From contig JAICPV010000092.1 of assembly GCA_025929655.1 (NCBI GenBank), positions 1 to 7,585 of the forward strand: a stretch of 7,585 bases of DNA. Reading direction: 5' to 3'. Positions 5,659 through 7,585 of this stretch are shown piece after piece. The translations under genes and the position numbers were made by a program. Below the pieces are notes generated by a model that saw nothing but the letters and a program-made list of their open reading frames with translations, did no database searches and was not told the DNA's origin. The stretch is from Pyrinomonadaceae bacterium (GTDB taxonomy: Bacteria > Acidobacteriota > Blastocatellia > Pyrinomonadales > Pyrinomonadaceae). The first letter of the stretch is position 1. Every line of letters begins with the position of its first letter.

Positions 5659-6807
5659 ATGGACGCGGTCCTGGAAAAATCGGAATTTAAGCAGCCCAAA
5701 CGCCTCCGCGGTCTGCAGCCGACGCTGATAAGGCAGTTTTTCGAGCGCGCGCTGCCGGATAGTATTAACTTCGGTTTGGGCGAGCCCGACCTTCCGACGC
5801 CGGATTTCATGCGGCGGGAAGCGGCACGGATCGCGGTCGAAGAGCAGAACGGATATACGTCGCATCCGGGCTTGCCGGCCTTGAGGAAGCTGATCGGGCA
5901 GCAGTATCCACATCTCGATCTGGGTTTGAGCGATGTGGTCGTTACGTGCGGATCGCAGGAAGCGATGACGGCGGCATTTCTTTCGATCGTCGATGAAGGC
6001 GACGATGTGCTGCTGCCGAATCCGAGCTTTCCGGCGTACGACGCCTGTGTGCGAATCGCTCAGGGAAATCCGAATTATTACCGGCTGCCCGCCGACAGGG
6101 ATTTCGCATTCGATATTTCAAATTTCAGATCTCAAATTACAGACAGGACGAAGGCCGCAGTAGTTATTTCACCTTCGAATCCGACCGGAAAGGTCCTCAC
6201 GCCTGAGGATCTGAAAAATATAGCGGACGCTTTGAAGGGCACCGGGATTTTTCTGATCTCCGACGAGATCTACAGCGACCTTTATTTCACCGAGCGGCCG
6301 CATTCTGCTTCGGAGTTTTACGACAAGACGATCATTGTCAGCGGGCTTTCGAAATCATTGAGCATGACGGGCTGGCGGCTTGGCTGGGCAGCGAGCAAAG
6401 TCGCGGAGGCGATGCGAGGCATTCATGTGCTGCACGGTTTCACGACTGTTTGTGCGTCGGCGATCACGCAGAAAGCCTCGCTGCTCGGGTGGACGGACGA
6501 AGCGGAAGCCTTCAAGGCTCACGCTCGAGAGGTTTATCAAAAACGTGGGAACTTCCTGGTCGGGCTTTTCAAGTCAGAAATGGGTTTGAATGCGACCTCG
6601 CCGGAAGGAGCTTTTTACACGATGCTCGATGTTCGCGAGCTTGGAGACGACGTCGAGGTGGCCGAGAAATGTTTGCGGAACCGTGTTATTACGGTTCCCG
6701 GCATTGCGTTCGGTGATGAGGCGAAAGGATTTCTGCGCATTTCGTTTTGCAATACCGAGGATCGAATGGTCGAGGGCGTTCGGCGGATGAAAAATGCTCT
6801 TCAGTAA
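5659..6807 (+). CDS. Class I/II PLP-dependent aminotransferase (AspB/DapC-like)
   Basis: A 382-residue fold-type I aminotransferase, cytosolic, of usual length. Landmarks in order: INFGLGEPDLPTP (36-48), the cofactor-phosphate loop CGSQEAM (97-103), SPSNPTGKVL with Asn174 (171-180), SDEIYSDL with Asp202 that holds the pyridine nitrogen (201-208), the Schiff-base Lys232 in SGLSKSLSMTGWRLGW (228-243) with Arg240, and the carboxylate-binding Arg360 in GFLRISF. All key residues are intact. It moves amino groups between an amino acid and a 2-oxo acid, but the subgroup (aspartate aminotransferase, N-succinyl-diaminopimelate aminotransferase DapC, or another) cannot be settled from motifs. asd follows and dapD lies upstream in the window, which makes an aspartate/lysine-family role plausible. 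The ATG at 5659 is 7 bases after the previous stop and has only a weak AGAG-like site before it. An AT-rich patch near 6112-6145 stands out in base composition. Confidence 0.93.
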   Translation: MDAVLEKSEFKQPKRLRGLQPTLIRQFFERALPDSINFGLGEPDLPTPDFMRREAARIAVEEQNGYTSHPGLPALRKLIGQQYPHLDLGLSDVVVTCGSQEAMTAAFLSIVDEGDDVLLPNPSFPAYDACVRIAQGNPNYYRLPADRDFAFDISNFRSQITDRTKAAVVISPSNPTGKVLTPEDLKNIADALKGTGIFLISDEIYSDLYFTERPHSASEFYDKTIIVSGLSKSLSMTGWRLGWAASKVAEAMRGIHVLHGFTTVCASAITQKASLLGWTDEAEAFKAHAREVYQKRGNFLVGLFKSEMGLNATSPEGAFYTMLDVRELGDDVEVAEKCLRNRVITVPGIAFGDEAKGFLRISFCNTEDRMVEGVRRMKNALQ

Positions 6808-6817
6808 TTCAATACTT

Positions 6818-6846
6818 TTGTTAGCCTGTCCTTTTCGTGAGAAAAT
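6818..6846 (+). promoter_or_regulatory. Possible promoter upstream of asd
   Basis: TTGTTA (6818-6823) and GAAAAT (6841-6846) are separated by exactly 17 bases, and match the sigma-70 type -35 and -10 consensus at about four positions each. Transcription would begin near 6852, leaving a leader of roughly 14 bases without a Shine-Dalgarno. The 58-base gap after the aminotransferase has room for it, and no terminator is visible there, so read-through from upstream is also possible. Confidence 0.4.
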
Positions 6847-6865
6847 AGCGCTTTTGGCATAGCCT

Positions 6866-7585
6866 ATGGCAAAGCGATACAGCGTCGGTATCCTCGGTGC
6901 GACAGGGACCGTCGGCCAGCGATTCGTTCAACTTCTTCAGGGACATCCGCAATTTGAGATAACTGCATTGGCAGCGTCGGACCGTTCATCGGGCAAGACG
7001 TATGCGGAAGCATGCGCTTGGAAACTGACAGGCGAGATCCCACAGAACGTGCGGGAGATAACCGTGCAACCGATCGAGCCGCCGCTCGAATGCGATATCG
7101 TTTTTTCGAGTTTGCCATCGAGCGTCGCACGGGAAACTGAGGAGGCTTTCGCACGCGCTGGTTTCCCGGTGATCAGCAATTCGTCCAGCTTCCGCATGGA
7201 CGAGGACGTTCCCCTGCTGATCCCGGAGATCAATGCCGACCACCTTGGCTTGATCGAAACGCAGCGGAAGAAACGCGGATTTTCGAGAGGATTCATCGTA
7301 ACGAATCCGAACTGCGCTGTGGTCAGCATCGCCCCGCCGCTGGCCGCATTGCACAGAAGGTTCGGCGTCGAATCGGCGGTCGTAACGACACTTCAGGCGA
7401 TCTCGGGCGCGGGCTACCCGGGCGTTTCGTCGATGGACATTACTGACAATGTTTTGCCGTATATTGCCGGCGAGGAGCCAAAGGTCGAGACGGAATCGCA
7501 GAAGATACTTGGCACTTTTCGTGACGGCTCGATCGAAAAGGCGGATTTCGCACTTTCGGCACAATGTTTTCGTGTCGACGTGATC
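6866..7585 (+). CDS. asd: Aspartate-semialdehyde dehydrogenase, fungal/archaeal (Hom2-like) type, 3' partial
   Basis: The first 240 codons of Asd (EC 1.2.1.11) run open to the window end; about 100-120 more are expected. The enzyme reduces aspartyl phosphate to aspartate semialdehyde with NADPH, the branch point to lysine/diaminopimelate, threonine and methionine. The nucleotide-binding GILGATGTVGQRF is at residues 8-20, a SDRSSGK segment at 38-44 probably contacts the cofactor, the catalytic Cys150 lies in TNPNCAVVS, and TTLQAISGAGYPGV (174-187), LPYIAGEEPK (197-206) and LSAQCFRVDV (230-239) follow. These blocks match yeast Hom2 and archaeal Asd much better than the E. coli or Bacillus types. 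The ATG at 6866 places the Rossmann motif at the usual distance; no Shine-Dalgarno precedes it. A possible promoter lies in the 58-base gap upstream. Confidence 0.95.
   Translation, partial: MAKRYSVGILGATGTVGQRFVQLLQGHPQFEITALAASDRSSGKTYAEACAWKLTGEIPQNVREITVQPIEPPLECDIVFSSLPSSVARETEEAFARAGFPVISNSSSFRMDEDVPLLIPEINADHLGLIETQRKKRGFSRGFIVTNPNCAVVSIAPPLAALHRRFGVESAVVTTLQAISGAGYPGVSSMDITDNVLPYIAGEEPKVETESQKILGTFRDGSIEKADFALSAQCFRVDVI

Noticed and set aside
5226..5810. Open frame of 194 codons on the minus strand
   Set aside because: It spans the ends and starts of three plus-strand genes; its LCLCVSAV stretch is just the reverse reading of the GCAGAG-type repeat.
6808..6865. Riboswitch (such as a lysine type) before asd
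   Set aside because: The gap is only 58 bases, far too short for a lysine riboswitch, and no aptamer-like structure is visible.
6986..7564. Open frame of 192 codons on the minus strand
   Set aside because: It lies opposite asd, whose plus-strand frame has clear catalytic motifs.

Overview
The window looks like a stretch of bacterial chromosome carrying mostly metabolic genes. It is moderately GC-rich by eye and densely packed, with seven complete genes and two cut by the window edges. A succinylase-branch DapD, a fungal/archaeal-type Asd, a DmpA-type P1 peptidase, a long secreted protein with a Pro/Lys/Ser linker and GCAGAG-type dispersed repeats together remind me of Acidobacteriota (Blastocatellia-like). 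That placement is an impression from gene content and cannot be proved from the window. I see no tRNA, rRNA, CRISPR array, transposase, phage gene or integration site.

Layout. (i) Bases 1-2135, + strand: a tight three-gene unit of the C-terminal part of a P1-family (DmpA/BapA) self-processing aminopeptidase, a small four-helix membrane protein of unknown function, and dapD. (ii) Bases 2136-2209: a short convergent intergenic region filled by an imperfect hairpin made of a GCAGAG-type repeat. (iii) Bases 2210-3406, - strand: an unrecognised secreted 398-residue protein with a good ribosome binding site. (iv) Bases 3407-3690: a divergent intergenic region with promoter-like elements on both strands. 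(v) Bases 3691-5406, + strand: a lipid kinase of the YegS/diacylglycerol kinase family abutting a calcineurin-like metallophosphoesterase (stop and start directly adjacent), so a probable kinase/phosphatase pair. (vi) Bases 5436-5651: a small acidic CsbD-like stress protein whose last nine codons are the same repeat family. (vii) Bases 5659-6807: a class I PLP aminotransferase. (viii) Bases 6866-7585: asd, cut by the window end.

How the genes fit together. Asd makes aspartate semialdehyde, the entry to lysine/diaminopimelate, threonine and methionine synthesis. DapD is the succinylation step of the diaminopimelate branch, and the aminotransferase could be the following DapC step or an aspartate aminotransferase. 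The window therefore holds two certain and one possible step of the same pathway, in separate transcription units. The most notable points are the fungal/archaeal-type Asd next to a peptidoglycan-type lysine pathway, the kinase/phosphoesterase pair, the repeat-derived tail of the CsbD-like protein, and candidate leaderless starts. I did not find clear evidence for a wholly new system.
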